Assembly: GCA_029856055.1 (NCBI GenBank)
Contig: JAHQWF010000116.1
Location: 1 to 15,015, forward strand
Length of the DNA: 15,015 nucleotides
Source: Candidatus Njordarchaeota archaeon
GTDB lineage: Archaea; Asgardarchaeota; Njordarchaeia; Njordarchaeales; Njordarchaeaceae
Direction: 5' to 3'
Position numbers and translations under genes: made by a program. The notes beneath the pieces were generated by a model, which saw only the letters and a program-made list of their open reading frames with translations, did not search any database and had not been told where the DNA came from. Positions 1 to 6,711 of the stretch are shown here, piece after piece (positions within the stretch are counted from its first letter, which is position 1; each line of letters opens with the position of its first letter).

Positions 1-313
1 TTCCTATATCGATTATGAATTCATCATCCGTTATTTTTTTAACGAACCCTTTAAATTCTCTTTTCTCTCTCAAATCGTCCCATGTATGTAATGTTCCTAA
101 CTCGGTCTCTAAAAATTTCTTTGCCGTAATAGAATCGCTACCAGTCATTTTTATTTTCACATAGCGTTTTGTTGCCTCTACTAAATCTATAGTAAATATG
201 TCTAAATCCTCTAGTAAGTTTCTTACAAATCTTATTAGCGATAATTTGATACTATCTGTTATAGGAATGTAGACTGGTATCAACAATGTAGCTATGGCTT
301 CATTTTTAGGCAT
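1..313 (-). CDS. Probable DUF2110 family protein (C-terminus outside the window)
   Basis: Reading the minus strand from the ATG at 311-313 gives an open frame to the window edge, beginning MPKNEAIATLLIPVYIP and reaching a D-I-G near the edge (104 residues visible). The ATG has an AGAGG ribosome binding site (complement of 322-326) eight bases upstream and lies 26 bp after the aIF2-gamma stop, so the two are probably co-transcribed. The pattern (short hydrophobic beta strand, amphipathic helix, 'VEATKRYVKIKMTG', then 'EFKGFVKKITDDEFIIDIG') resembles the archaeal DUF2110 family, whose function is unknown; the last part could be the start of an S1/OB-like strand pattern. The family assignment is from memory of the sequence pattern and is moderate; that the gene is real is fairly certain from frame, spacing and ribosome binding site. 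Confidence 0.6.
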   Translation of the reverse strand, partial: MPKNEAIATLLIPVYIPITDSIKLSLIRFVRNLLEDLDIFTIDLVEATKRYVKIKMTGSDSITAKKFLETELGTLHTWDDLREKREFKGFVKKITDDEFIIDIG

Positions 314-339
314 CAGATTAGCCTCTAAATAAAGGGGTC

Positions 340-1683
340 TTAGTACTCAAGTTTTCCATATCCTATTAACCTAAATTCGCGTTCTATTCTACGGCTAATA
401 GCTACTATCTCACCTTTAGGCATAGAAATTGGTCTTACAAGAGATATATCTACTTCATCATCACTACTCTCATTTATTATTCCTAGATTAATGTTTGTAC
501 CTACATTTATTAGGACTTGTTCTCCTTTTTTAAGGGGATAATTTTTCATCTCGACTCTAGCACCAACGATTTTAGGGAATAGATATAGGTCCGCAACATG
601 TATATTCTTCAATACTGGTGGAAGTTTATCTGGATTACCCAATATAGAGCCCGCTAATCCATCCTCCTTAGTAATGCTGGGATCTAGATTAGTAGCTATA
701 CCTATTAGCCCATGTGGGGTCGCTTTGTCAATTGAGTGACCACCATCAGTTCTGATGCTCACAATCTCCGAATATAATGGTGTATGATTACCTTTTTCAT
801 CGATGTAACCCGGTCTTATCTCTATTTCATCTCCCACTTTCAATTGACCCTGTTTAAGAGCTCCTCCCAATGCACCGCCAAGAAGTGATTTTGGATCAGT
901 ACCTGGTAAATTAGCATCAAATGATCTAGCAACATACATAAGAGGTAATCCAGATGTGTCAAGTGGTTTGGGTTTAAAATACTCTAATATCGCGGCTAAA
1001 ACCAAATCTACGTTTATCCCTAATGCAGCACTTACTGGTATTATTGGTGGGTTGCTGTAATTAGTTTCTTTCTCAAAGAACTCAACTATTTGCCTATAAT
1101 TTTCCAGTGCCTTTTCTTTAGATACTAATTCTATCTTATTTTGGACGACAAGTATATTTTTTATCCCTAATGCTTGCAATGCCATTACGTGTTCTCTAGT
1201 TTGAGGCATAGGACAAGGTTCATTAGCAGCTATGACAACTAAACCGTAATCAATGATCGATGCTCCAGCAAGCATAGTAGAGATAAGAATTTCATGACCT
1301 GGATGATCTAATATTGAATTGCATCGAATATGTATTTTTTCCATGGATTCTGGACAATTAGGATTAGCATTAGAAGTCAGATTTACAGAACCATTTTTAG
1401 AAATACATGCAATAACATCTAGATGAGAATAACCTAATTTTATTGTTATTCCTCTGATTAGTTCTTCGCTATATGTAGCTGGAAACTTGCCAGTGAGGGC
1501 TTGGGTTAATGTGGATTTACCATGATCAACATGTCCTGCGGTTCCTATTATTCCAACTGATCGATGTTCAGTGGGTTCCTTGGGTAAATTAAGTAATTTC
1601 TCTGAGTCAATACCTAATAATTCAGCTAATTTGTCCTTTCTGAATAATGTATCTGGATTTTTTATAGTCTCGACGTCTTCCAT
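340..1683 (-). CDS. eif2g: Translation initiation factor aIF2 gamma subunit (divergent)
   Basis: GTPase subunit of archaeal initiation factor 2, which delivers initiator Met-tRNA to the small ribosomal subunit. Numbering from the ATG at 1683 (447 aa): G1 loop GHVDHGKST at 50-58, switch 1 'SEELIRGITIKLGY' near 72-85, G3 DHPGHE at 126-131, 'PQTREH' near 160, G4 NKIE at 182-185 (a variant also known in Pyrococcus aIF2-gamma), then 'LENYRQI'; the two C-terminal beta-barrels end in 'FRLIGYGKLEY'. I chose the ATG at 1683 over the in-frame GTG at 1692 because GAGTGAT lies just before it. Oddities: an N-terminal extension of about 40 residues, a GTAGHVDHGKST P-loop somewhat like SelB, and no CX2C pairs where most family members carry a zinc knuckle (only isolated Cys 93, 110, 121). 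A specialised paralogue or SelB-like factor is possible but less likely. Confidence 0.88.
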   Translation of the reverse strand: MEDVETIKNPDTLFRKDKLAELLGIDSEKLLNLPKEPTEHRSVGIIGTAGHVDHGKSTLTQALTGKFPATYSEELIRGITIKLGYSHLDVIACISKNGSVNLTSNANPNCPESMEKIHIRCNSILDHPGHEILISTMLAGASIIDYGLVVIAANEPCPMPQTREHVMALQALGIKNILVVQNKIELVSKEKALENYRQIVEFFEKETNYSNPPIIPVSAALGINVDLVLAAILEYFKPKPLDTSGLPLMYVARSFDANLPGTDPKSLLGGALGGALKQGQLKVGDEIEIRPGYIDEKGNHTPLYSEIVSIRTDGGHSIDKATPHGLIGIATNLDPSITKEDGLAGSILGNPDKLPPVLKNIHVADLYLFPKIVGARVEMKNYPLKKGEQVLINVGTNINLGIINESSDDEVDISLVRPISMPKGEIVAISRRIEREFRLIGYGKLEY

Positions 1684-1758
1684 ACTTATCACTCTCTGAT
1701 GCTCGAATAATATTTTTCAATTGGTATAAAGTTTTATTTAGCTTTTAAGGTGAGTTGA
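1684..1758. promoter_or_regulatory. Divergent promoter region, aIF2-gamma (-) and DUF99 gene (+)
   Basis: AT-rich gap between two divergent starts. On the plus strand GGTATAAAG (about 1723-1731) is a good TATA box candidate, followed by a T-rich stretch and the ribosome binding site AAGGTGAG at 1747-1754, four bases before the ATG at 1759. On the minus strand the complement of the same stretch (CTTTATACC) could serve the aIF2-gamma gene. Positions are read by eye; no transcript data. Confidence 0.45.
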
Positions 1759-2415
1759 ATGAGTGAAAGTGATTGTAAAAGAAGAAAAGTTGTGCATATC
1801 AGTAAGAAAGGATTACGAGCGTTAGGTATTGCGGAATCGTTTAAGAGAGATTTACTACCAAATAAGTCAGTTTTAGCTGGAGTTATAATGCGTGGAGATT
1901 TTTTTATCGACGGGTTCAGTTTTACATTGGTTTCTCTAGGAGGAATAGATGCTACAGATAGAATTATCTATATGATTAAGAAACTCAATCGACCTGATGT
2001 AAGTTTTATTTTATTAAACGGAACTGTTATAGCTCTATATAATGTCATTGATCTCCATAGACTATACGTGGAAACGGGATTGCCTTTGATTGCGCTATCA
2101 TATGAGGAGAGTGAAGGAATAGATAAATATTTAAGGGATAGACCTATGGGGGAAAAAAGGATTAAGATTCATAAGAGAAATGGGCCCAGATTAATGGTTA
2201 AGCTAAAAAATGGGCTCGATGTATTTATAAGACCTATTGGCATGAGCGTAGAAACGGCTTTATACCTATTAAATAAGTTCACCATCCATGGGCGTTATCC
2301 AGAACCTATTAGAGTGGCAAAAAATTTATCGAGAGCGATTCTATTTTTCATGAGATCTCATTCTGCAGAGATTGTTGATTGTTTTTCTAAAGTAATTCGA
2401 GATAATATGGGGTAA
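1759..2415 (+). CDS. DUF99 / UPF0215 family protein (endonuclease V-like fold)
   Basis: 218-residue archaeal protein of the DUF99 (UPF0215) family. Family hallmarks visible: a basic N-terminus with 'LRALGIAESF', 'VLAGVIMRGDFFIDG', 'IDATDRIIYMIKK', 'ILLNGTVIALYNVIDLHRLYVETGLPLIALSY', and the C-terminal 'YPEPIRVAKNLSRA', which parallels the PEPxRxAxxL(S)R tail of endonuclease V. DUF99 is structurally related to endonuclease V and I recall it being renamed 'endonuclease dU', so a role in repair or nucleic acid cleavage is plausible but not shown by the sequence. The usual family N-terminal 'GIDDG/GVEDG' aspartates are here 'GIAESF', so a metal ligand may be altered. ATG start with AAGGTGAG four bases upstream. 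The last 75 bp overlap, in opposite orientation, the end of the AGT-EndoV fusion. Confidence 0.85.
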   Translation: MSESDCKRRKVVHISKKGLRALGIAESFKRDLLPNKSVLAGVIMRGDFFIDGFSFTLVSLGGIDATDRIIYMIKKLNRPDVSFILLNGTVIALYNVIDLHRLYVETGLPLIALSYEESEGIDKYLRDRPMGEKRIKIHKRNGPRLMVKLKNGLDVFIRPIGMSVETALYLLNKFTIHGRYPEPIRVAKNLSRAILFFMRSHSAEIVDCFSKVIRDNMG

Positions 2416-3411
2416 AATCATAATATCGGGCCCTTTTCTATTTCTCCAAGATAAAGAGAGAGCCATATCTAATGCATTATCAATACTTATATAAGCTCCA
2501 GGAGAGACATATATTTTACTTCTATTCTTTTCTATGCAGTATCCAAGCACCCTTCCTTCATAAATTACTGGATAGTAGATCTTATCACCTCGCTTATCAA
2601 ATCTGTTGCGTAACGCCTTTCCTATAAGCAATTTTTTTGCTATTCCAATGGTAGGTGTACCTAGAAGTAGGCCTAAATGAGAGGCGATACCAAATCTCCT
2701 CGGATGAAGAATCCCATGCCCATCTACTAGTATGCAGTAATCATTTAAGTTAGAGTTTTTTAAGATAGGTAAGAGGGAATAAGACAAAGGGATAATCTCT
2801 CTAAAAGCGAGGTACCCAGGAATGTAAGGAAAAAATACTGGTAAGATAGATAGAGTGATGTTAATTAGCTTTTTTTCACTAAACAAGACACATGAAGATA
2901 CAGCTAAATCTGGTATATGATCAAGATAAGATACATCGCAGGCAACTATATTTCTATAAGATACATAATTTTCACTCTCTATACTTTTAAGAGTGAATGA
3001 AGAAAGGTATTCTTGTATTCTCTTCAAAGATTTGAGATAAGGGAAAATATCCATATCTTTACTAGTCCACAAATATTTTTCTAAGTTAATTACTCGGTCT
3101 CCTTTTATGGTTATCTTTTCTTTTTCTAATAGAGCTTTTTTTGTATCTACTCCTCCTGGACCACTATATTTTCCAATTCTTGAATCACTGTGAACGACTT
3201 TGTAGCATGGTATTTCCTTATACCAAATATTCTTTGCCATTAATCTACCTATCGCTCTTGCGGCTCTTATGTCACCTAATCCCCTTGCAATCTCTCCATA
3301 AGTTGTGATTTTATTTTTAGGTATCTTTTTAAGAAGGCTATATACAATGCTATAGAAATTAGGCAATTCAACGGAAATGCTCCAATCACGAAAGATATAA
3401 TTAATAAGCAT
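2341..3411 (-). CDS. Bifunctional O6-alkylguanine-DNA alkyltransferase / endonuclease V fusion
   Basis: Two DNA repair domains in one frame. Numbering from the ATG at 3411 (356 aa): residues about 15-115 are the catalytic half of an alkyltransferase, with 'KIPKNKITTYGEIARGLG', arginine finger 'ARAIGRLMAKN', reactive Cys69 in IPCYKVVHSD and 'IGKYSGPGGVDTKKALLEKE'. Residues about 125-340 are endonuclease V (cleaves near deoxyinosine): Asp159 in ACDVSY, wedge/acidic motif 'PYIPGYLAFRE' with Glu205, Asp230 in DGHGILHPRRFGIASHLG, then 'GTPTIGIAKK' and VSPGAYIS. A similar fusion is known from Ferroplasma acidarmanus. Oddities: PCYK instead of PCHR in the alkyltransferase, GAY instead of the usual GHR in EndoV, and no PEPxRxA tail. 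An upstream ATG at 3453 is in frame but overlaps the trmJ start by 17 bp and has no visible ribosome binding site, so I prefer 3411. The 3' end overlaps DUF99 by 75 bp. Confidence 0.88.
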   Translation of the reverse strand: MLINYIFRDWSISVELPNFYSIVYSLLKKIPKNKITTYGEIARGLGDIRAARAIGRLMAKNIWYKEIPCYKVVHSDSRIGKYSGPGGVDTKKALLEKEKITIKGDRVINLEKYLWTSKDMDIFPYLKSLKRIQEYLSSFTLKSIESENYVSYRNIVACDVSYLDHIPDLAVSSCVLFSEKKLINITLSILPVFFPYIPGYLAFREIIPLSYSLLPILKNSNLNDYCILVDGHGILHPRRFGIASHLGLLLGTPTIGIAKKLLIGKALRNRFDKRGDKIYYPVIYEGRVLGYCIEKNRSKIYVSPGAYISIDNALDMALSLSWRNRKGPDIMILPHIISNYFRKTINNLCRMRSHEK

Positions 3412-3436
3412 TAGAGCATCATCTTGGTGAAAATAA

Positions 3437-4177
3437 TTGAGTGAAAAACACATATACTTTGTGCTTGTTAGACCAATGTATTCTGGTAATATTGGTAGTT
3501 CTGCGAGAGTAATTAAGAATTTTGGTTTTCATTGTCTCGTATTAATTTCGCCTTTATGCGAAATAAATGCTGAATCCTACAAATTCGCTGTGCATGCTAA
3601 AGATTTATTATTAAGCTCTAAGATATACCAATCAATAGACATTTTTATTGAAGAAGAAAAAATCGATTTCGTAGTAGGTACAACAGCTAGAGTGGGGGGA
3701 GATAAAAATCCGAGAAGAAACGCTATACTTTCACAATTTATTAGAGACCTCGAGTTACCGAAAGGCAACATAGCTATTCTATTTGGGAATGAGGAAACAG
3801 GATTAACTAATGAGGAGTTAGAAAAGGTGGATTTACTAGTAACAATTCCGACCTCAGATATTTACCCTTCTCTTAATTTATCGCATGCAGTAGCTATAAT
3901 TGCATACGAATTATCTTTAAATCTAAGGAAGAGTAGACCATTGCCTTATAGATTTTCAACAAAAGAGGAAAGGAATATTCTGATAGATTATTTATTAGAG
4001 TTAGCCGACATCGTTCTCGAGGAATTTGGTGAGAGTAGAAAACGTATATATAGAGACATATTGTTTAACTGGGTTAATCGAGCTTTCTTAACTGGACGTG
4101 AAGTTCATTCACTTATTGGTTTCGTAAGAAGATTGTTGGCTAGGATGAAGGGATTAAGGTTTAAAAAATACGGCTAA
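3437..4177 (+). CDS. trmJ: tRNA 2'-O-methyltransferase TrmJ (SPOUT/TrmH family)
   Basis: SPOUT-class RNA methyltransferase of 246 residues; archaeal TrmJ methylates the ribose of tRNA position 32. Diagnostic motifs: 'VLVRPMYSGNIGSSARVIKNFGF' at about 9-31 with catalytic-motif Asn18 and Arg24, 'LFGNEETGL' at 115-123 and the knot motif 'IPTSDIYPSLNLSHAVA' at 137-153, followed by a helical C-terminal region as in TrmJ rather than in small TrmL. The start is the TTG at 3437-3439: GGTGA sits at 3426-3430 and no ATG or GTG fits the conserved N-terminus. The gene begins 25 bp from the start of the divergent AGT-EndoV gene, so the two promoters must lie in each other's coding sequence; its last 24 bp overlap the convergent methyltransferase gene. 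The exact nucleotide specificity is inferred from family membership. Confidence 0.9.
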   Translation: MSEKHIYFVLVRPMYSGNIGSSARVIKNFGFHCLVLISPLCEINAESYKFAVHAKDLLLSSKIYQSIDIFIEEEKIDFVVGTTARVGGDKNPRRNAILSQFIRDLELPKGNIAILFGNEETGLTNEELEKVDLLVTIPTSDIYPSLNLSHAVAIIAYELSLNLRKSRPLPYRFSTKEERNILIDYLLELADIVLEEFGESRKRIYRDILFNWVNRAFLTGREVHSLIGFVRRLLARMKGLRFKKYG

Positions 4178-5176
4178 TACTCTAGATAAGTCCTTATGAA
4201 CCCGGGCCTTTCGTTTAAAAATTTCCTGAAAACCTATTTTTGATGCATAGTCTGGAATGCTCTCTAGATATGTTGGATAAAACATTGCTAGATATCTGCC
4301 AGGTTTTAGTACTCTAAAACTTTCATCTAGAAACTCCTTGTATAATGAAAATATGCTTCTTTTGAAAGTACTAGCTGATCTTCCATAAGGGGGGTCTGTT
4401 GCAATAGCGTCTATAGAGTTATCAGATAATGGCATACTAGTAGCATCACCTATCATTATATTGATTTCAGCCCCAAAATAATCTGCATTATATTTGGCAC
4501 CGAAAGCATTTTTTGGATGAATGTCGATACCTATAGGGTAAGCTCCAATAAAATAGCTCTCTAATAACAATGATCCTGTTCCAGCAAAAGGATCTAAGAA
4601 AACATCACCAACGTTTACTCTAGACAAGTTCACTAAGACCCTTGAAGTAATTGAATCCATAGTTGCTGGTGGTGCGAATGGTCTGTAGAACGGGTTTATC
4701 TTCGATATCTTCTCCCGCGGACGTCCGACCTCGATAATTAATTTTAATGAATTTTCTTTCCTAATAACTCTAAAAGTGTAGTAAGGGTCCTTTAGATTAA
4801 TAAATAGATGATCCTCTGCGCCTCCTATTACTTTCTTAATGTCTTCTAAAATCTTATCTAGTTGATTATTTTTATACTCAACTCTATATGTTAAAGGAAT
4901 ACTCTTGATTTTTTTATAGCGCACTGTGTCCTTGAAGAATAAGTTTTTATCTAAGAGTACGCCAGACCATTTCACTAAGGCAGCACGTCTAGCTATTTCG
5001 TATCCCACATAGAATGGGGCCTCTAAGATAATTATATCATTTTCAAGGAAATCGATCTTCAGAGTTTTTTCATTCGGCTTAAAAAAAGACATGTAAATAC
5101 TTTTAATTTCTTCTAATGCAATTTCTTTAAGTGAATTAGAAGTAACTATTTTATATACAAATTTTTGTATAAGCAT
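4154..5176 (-). CDS. THUMP-domain tRNA guanine-N2 methyltransferase, TrmG10/Trm11 type
   Basis: 340 residues with an N-terminal THUMP-like RNA-binding half (about 1-155, weakly conserved, ending near 'YTFRVIRK') and a C-terminal Rossmann methyltransferase. The linker 'NPFYRPFAPPATMDSITSRVLVNLSRV' (161-187), AdoMet motif I DPFAGTGS at 195-202, 'IGIDIHPKNAFGAKYNADYFG' and motif IV DPPYGRS at 261-267 are characteristic of archaeal TrmG10 (COG1041), which makes N2-methyl or N2,N2-dimethylguanosine at tRNA position 10. Trm11-like or Trm14-like specificity (position 6) is less likely given GRS after DPPY. ATG at 5174-5176 has GAGGGACT upstream and AT-rich TATA candidates (complement of 5208-5215). 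The 3' end overlaps trmJ convergently by 24 bp, so two tRNA methyltransferase genes share terminal sequence. Reaction confident, target position inferred. Confidence 0.85.
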   Translation of the reverse strand: MLIQKFVYKIVTSNSLKEIALEEIKSIYMSFFKPNEKTLKIDFLENDIIILEAPFYVGYEIARRAALVKWSGVLLDKNLFFKDTVRYKKIKSIPLTYRVEYKNNQLDKILEDIKKVIGGAEDHLFINLKDPYYTFRVIRKENSLKLIIEVGRPREKISKINPFYRPFAPPATMDSITSRVLVNLSRVNVGDVFLDPFAGTGSLLLESYFIGAYPIGIDIHPKNAFGAKYNADYFGAEINIMIGDATSMPLSDNSIDAIATDPPYGRSASTFKRSIFSLYKEFLDESFRVLKPGRYLAMFYPTYLESIPDYASKIGFQEIFKRKARVHKDLSRVLAVFFKP

Positions 5177-5336
5177 TTAAAAGAGTCCCTCAGACCTTTT
5201 ATAATCCTTTAAATAATTATGTTAAAAAATCCTTTTATACATGTTTTACGTATAGAATATATCTGCATATTACAATCATGTGAAATTAATAAATTGTATT
5301 TAAAATTTAAAACTGAGTTTTTAAGGTTGATTTGAA
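5177..5336. promoter_or_regulatory. Divergent AT-rich intergenic promoter region
   Basis: 160 bp between the starts of the TrmG10-like gene (-) and the ribbon-helix-helix gene (+). For the minus gene, the complement of 5208-5215 (ATTTAAAG) lies about 25 bp before a GAGGGACT ribosome binding site. For the plus gene, the AT-rich run at about 5297-5311 (TATTTAAAATTTAAA) is a TATA candidate and AAGGTTGA at 5323-5330 is a ribosome binding site. Another TATA-like CTTTTATA at 5232-5239 points rightward and is unassigned. No open frame of note lies in the gap. Confidence 0.4.
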
Positions 5337-5516
5337 TTGATAACAATTTCTGTAAAATTACCTGAATGGATGATAAAATTAATTGACGATTTGGTGCATC
5401 AGGAACTTTATTCTAGCAGAAGTGAATTTATTAGAGAGGCTATTAGATCGCACTTAGAAAAATACATCAATAATCTGAATATATCTGAAATGTACGTCTC
5501 CGTTCCGCAAGATTAA
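5337..5516 (+). CDS. Ribbon-helix-helix (CopG/NikR-type) transcriptional regulator, 59 aa
   Basis: Short gene from a TTG at 5337-5339 to TAA at 5514-5516. The product begins MITISVKLPEWMIKLIDDLV and continues with 'YSSRSEFIREAIRSHLEKY', the typical ribbon-helix-helix pattern: an N-terminal beta strand (TISVKLP) that contacts the DNA major groove as a dimer, helix A, the turn with SRSEF, and helix B (IREAIRSHLEKY). About 15 further residues follow, too few for a ligand domain as in NikR. The start is fixed by an in-frame TGA at 5328-5330 and by the AAGGTTGA ribosome binding site; the next in-frame ATG would remove the beta strand. L15e begins 74 bp downstream on the same strand. Its own upstream gap or that of the divergent methyltransferase gene is the obvious candidate operator; no antitoxin partner toxin is visible beside it. 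Confidence 0.88.
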   Translation: MITISVKLPEWMIKLIDDLVHQELYSSRSEFIREAIRSHLEKYINNLNISEMYVSVPQD

Positions 5517-5590
5517 TATATCTCTCAATTAATTTTTTAATACTCTCGATATGTGAAGACTTATAATTCAGTATCATTGGGGTGCATGGG

Positions 5591-6187
5591 ATGGGCGTAT
5601 ATAAGTACATAAAGGAGTTCTGGGCCAATAAATCATCAGAAATTTTCCAAAGGATTATGAAAGAGAGGACGATTGAGTGGCGTAGACAACCTGCAGTTGT
5701 TCGTATAGAAAGACCGACAAATCTGTGGAGTGCTAGGTCGCTAGGATGGAAACCCAAGCAAGGCATCATATTGGTGAGAGTTAGAGTACGTAAAGGGGGT
5801 CAAAGAAAACCGAGACCAAGAAGTGGAAGAAAAACAAGGAGTTTAGGAATTATTGGGCATACTGTTGGAAAGTCACTACAATGGATAGCTGAAGAGAGAG
5901 CGGCTAGAAAATACCCTAACTGTGAGGTTTTAAACTCATATTGGGTTGGAGAAGATGGACAGTACAAGTACTTTGAGGTTATATTAGTTGAAAGAGATTC
6001 TCCCGTCATAAAGAGGGATTCGCAATTATCTTGGATATCTAGGCCGGTTCATAAGGGTAGAGTATTTCGAGGTCTTACAAGTGCAGGAAAAAAATCTAGA
6101 GGCTTAAGAAACAAGGGCAAAGGTGCTGAGAAGATACGACCAAGTCGTAGAGCTGCTATTAAGAGAAAAGCTAAGAAGAAGAAATAG
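5591..6187 (+). CDS. rpl15e: 50S ribosomal protein L15e
   Basis: 198 residues, full length for archaeal/eukaryotic L15e (eL15), a large-subunit protein bound to 23S rRNA. Characteristic segments: MGVYKYIKEFW, 'ERTIEWRRQPAVVRIERPTNLWSARSLGWKPKQGIILVRVRVRKGG', 'KPRPRSGRKTRSLG', 'QWIAEERAARKYPNCEVLNSYWVGEDGQYKYFEVILV', 'SWISRPVHKGRVFRGLTSAGKKSRGL' and a lysine/arginine-rich tail ending KRKAKKKK. I chose the ATG at 5591 over the in-frame GTG at 5582: the protein then begins MGVYKYI as in relatives, and GGGGTG at about 5579-5584 sits at proper distance as ribosome binding site. It ends 5 bp before the convergent SepF-like gene. The residues just after the start are closer to Korarchaeota- or Euryarchaeota-type L15e than to Sulfolobus L15e, as I recall them. 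Confidence 0.97.
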   Translation: MGVYKYIKEFWANKSSEIFQRIMKERTIEWRRQPAVVRIERPTNLWSARSLGWKPKQGIILVRVRVRKGGQRKPRPRSGRKTRSLGIIGHTVGKSLQWIAEERAARKYPNCEVLNSYWVGEDGQYKYFEVILVERDSPVIKRDSQLSWISRPVHKGRVFRGLTSAGKKSRGLRNKGKGAEKIRPSRRAAIKRKAKKKK

Positions 6188-6192
6188 CTCTT

Positions 6193-6615
6193 TTATTTAT
6201 TTGCGTAGATAGGTTGAGATGATAGATTCTTTTTACTCTCTAGCTTCTCTATGTCTTTTTCTTTCTTGTTGCTTGTTATCCTGTTTATGGTAATCTTTTG
6301 AGGGGAAATAGCTAAGTATTCGTTACCAATTAGTAGCACATTTGCTTTTATGGAGCGTGTATATTCGATTAATCTTCTCAGGAATTCATTGGCTTTTTCT
6401 GCATTCTCTTTCTTTAAGGGATTAAAGCTTACTAAAACGATATTACCCGAATCAAGATAATCTATCATTTTCTTTACATCAGCTATAGATAGTATTTGCA
6501 TAGCATATACTGCTACGTTTGTTTCTTTTTTATCCATACTAATTGTATTTTCTATAGTTTGTTTTTCTGTTTTTTTAGGTGTCTTTTCTTTTTTATTTTT
6601 GAGAAAGCTTATCAT
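6193..6615 (-). CDS. sepF: SepF-like cell division protein (DUF552)
   Basis: 140 residues. The core at about 34-110 ('VAVYAMQILSIADVKKMIDYL', 'GNIVLVSFNPLKKE', 'ANEFLRRLIEYTRSIKANVLLIGNEYLAISPQKITI') matches the SepF fold, where the conserved pattern is a helix after the first strand, 'VLVNF..L' and a final 'ispq.itv' strand. A short amphipathic N-terminus (MISFLKNK) followed by a charged linker of about 25 residues fits the membrane-binding segment of SepF; the last 28 residues are a charged Lys/Ser tail. Archaeal SepF anchors FtsZ at the division site, so this organism probably divides with FtsZ; no ftsZ is in the window. ATG with GGGGAT (complement of 6622-6627) upstream. It faces L15e with a 5-bp gap. 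Small DUF552 proteins of other function cannot be fully excluded. Confidence 0.82.
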   Translation of the reverse strand: MISFLKNKKEKTPKKTEKQTIENTISMDKKETNVAVYAMQILSIADVKKMIDYLDSGNIVLVSFNPLKKENAEKANEFLRRLIEYTRSIKANVLLIGNEYLAISPQKITINRITSNKKEKDIEKLESKKNLSSQPIYANK

Positions 6616-6711
6616 TGAAGTATCCCCTATTATTAAAATCGATTTTTTTAGATGAGAAGATTATGTCTTTAATTTAAGAGACAGTGATATTAACGTAATA
6701 CCATCCCGTTA

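Noticed and set aside
340..1683. Selenocysteine elongation factor SelB
   Set aside because: The P-loop is SelB-like, but PQTREH, NKIELVSKEKALENYRQI and the C-terminal barrels are of aIF2-gamma type and there is no SelB C-terminal domain.
3577..3771. Short minus-strand frame in trmJ
   Set aside because: Antisense to conserved SPOUT sequence, no supporting start signal.
5337..5516. RHH protein as antitoxin of a toxin-antitoxin pair
   Set aside because: The next gene is ribosomal protein L15e and the preceding one is a divergent methyltransferase; the PIN gene is more than 1 kb away on the other strand.
5467..5769. Minus-strand frame across the RHH/L15e junction
   Set aside because: Overlaps the L15e coding region and has no homology pattern; a shadow frame.
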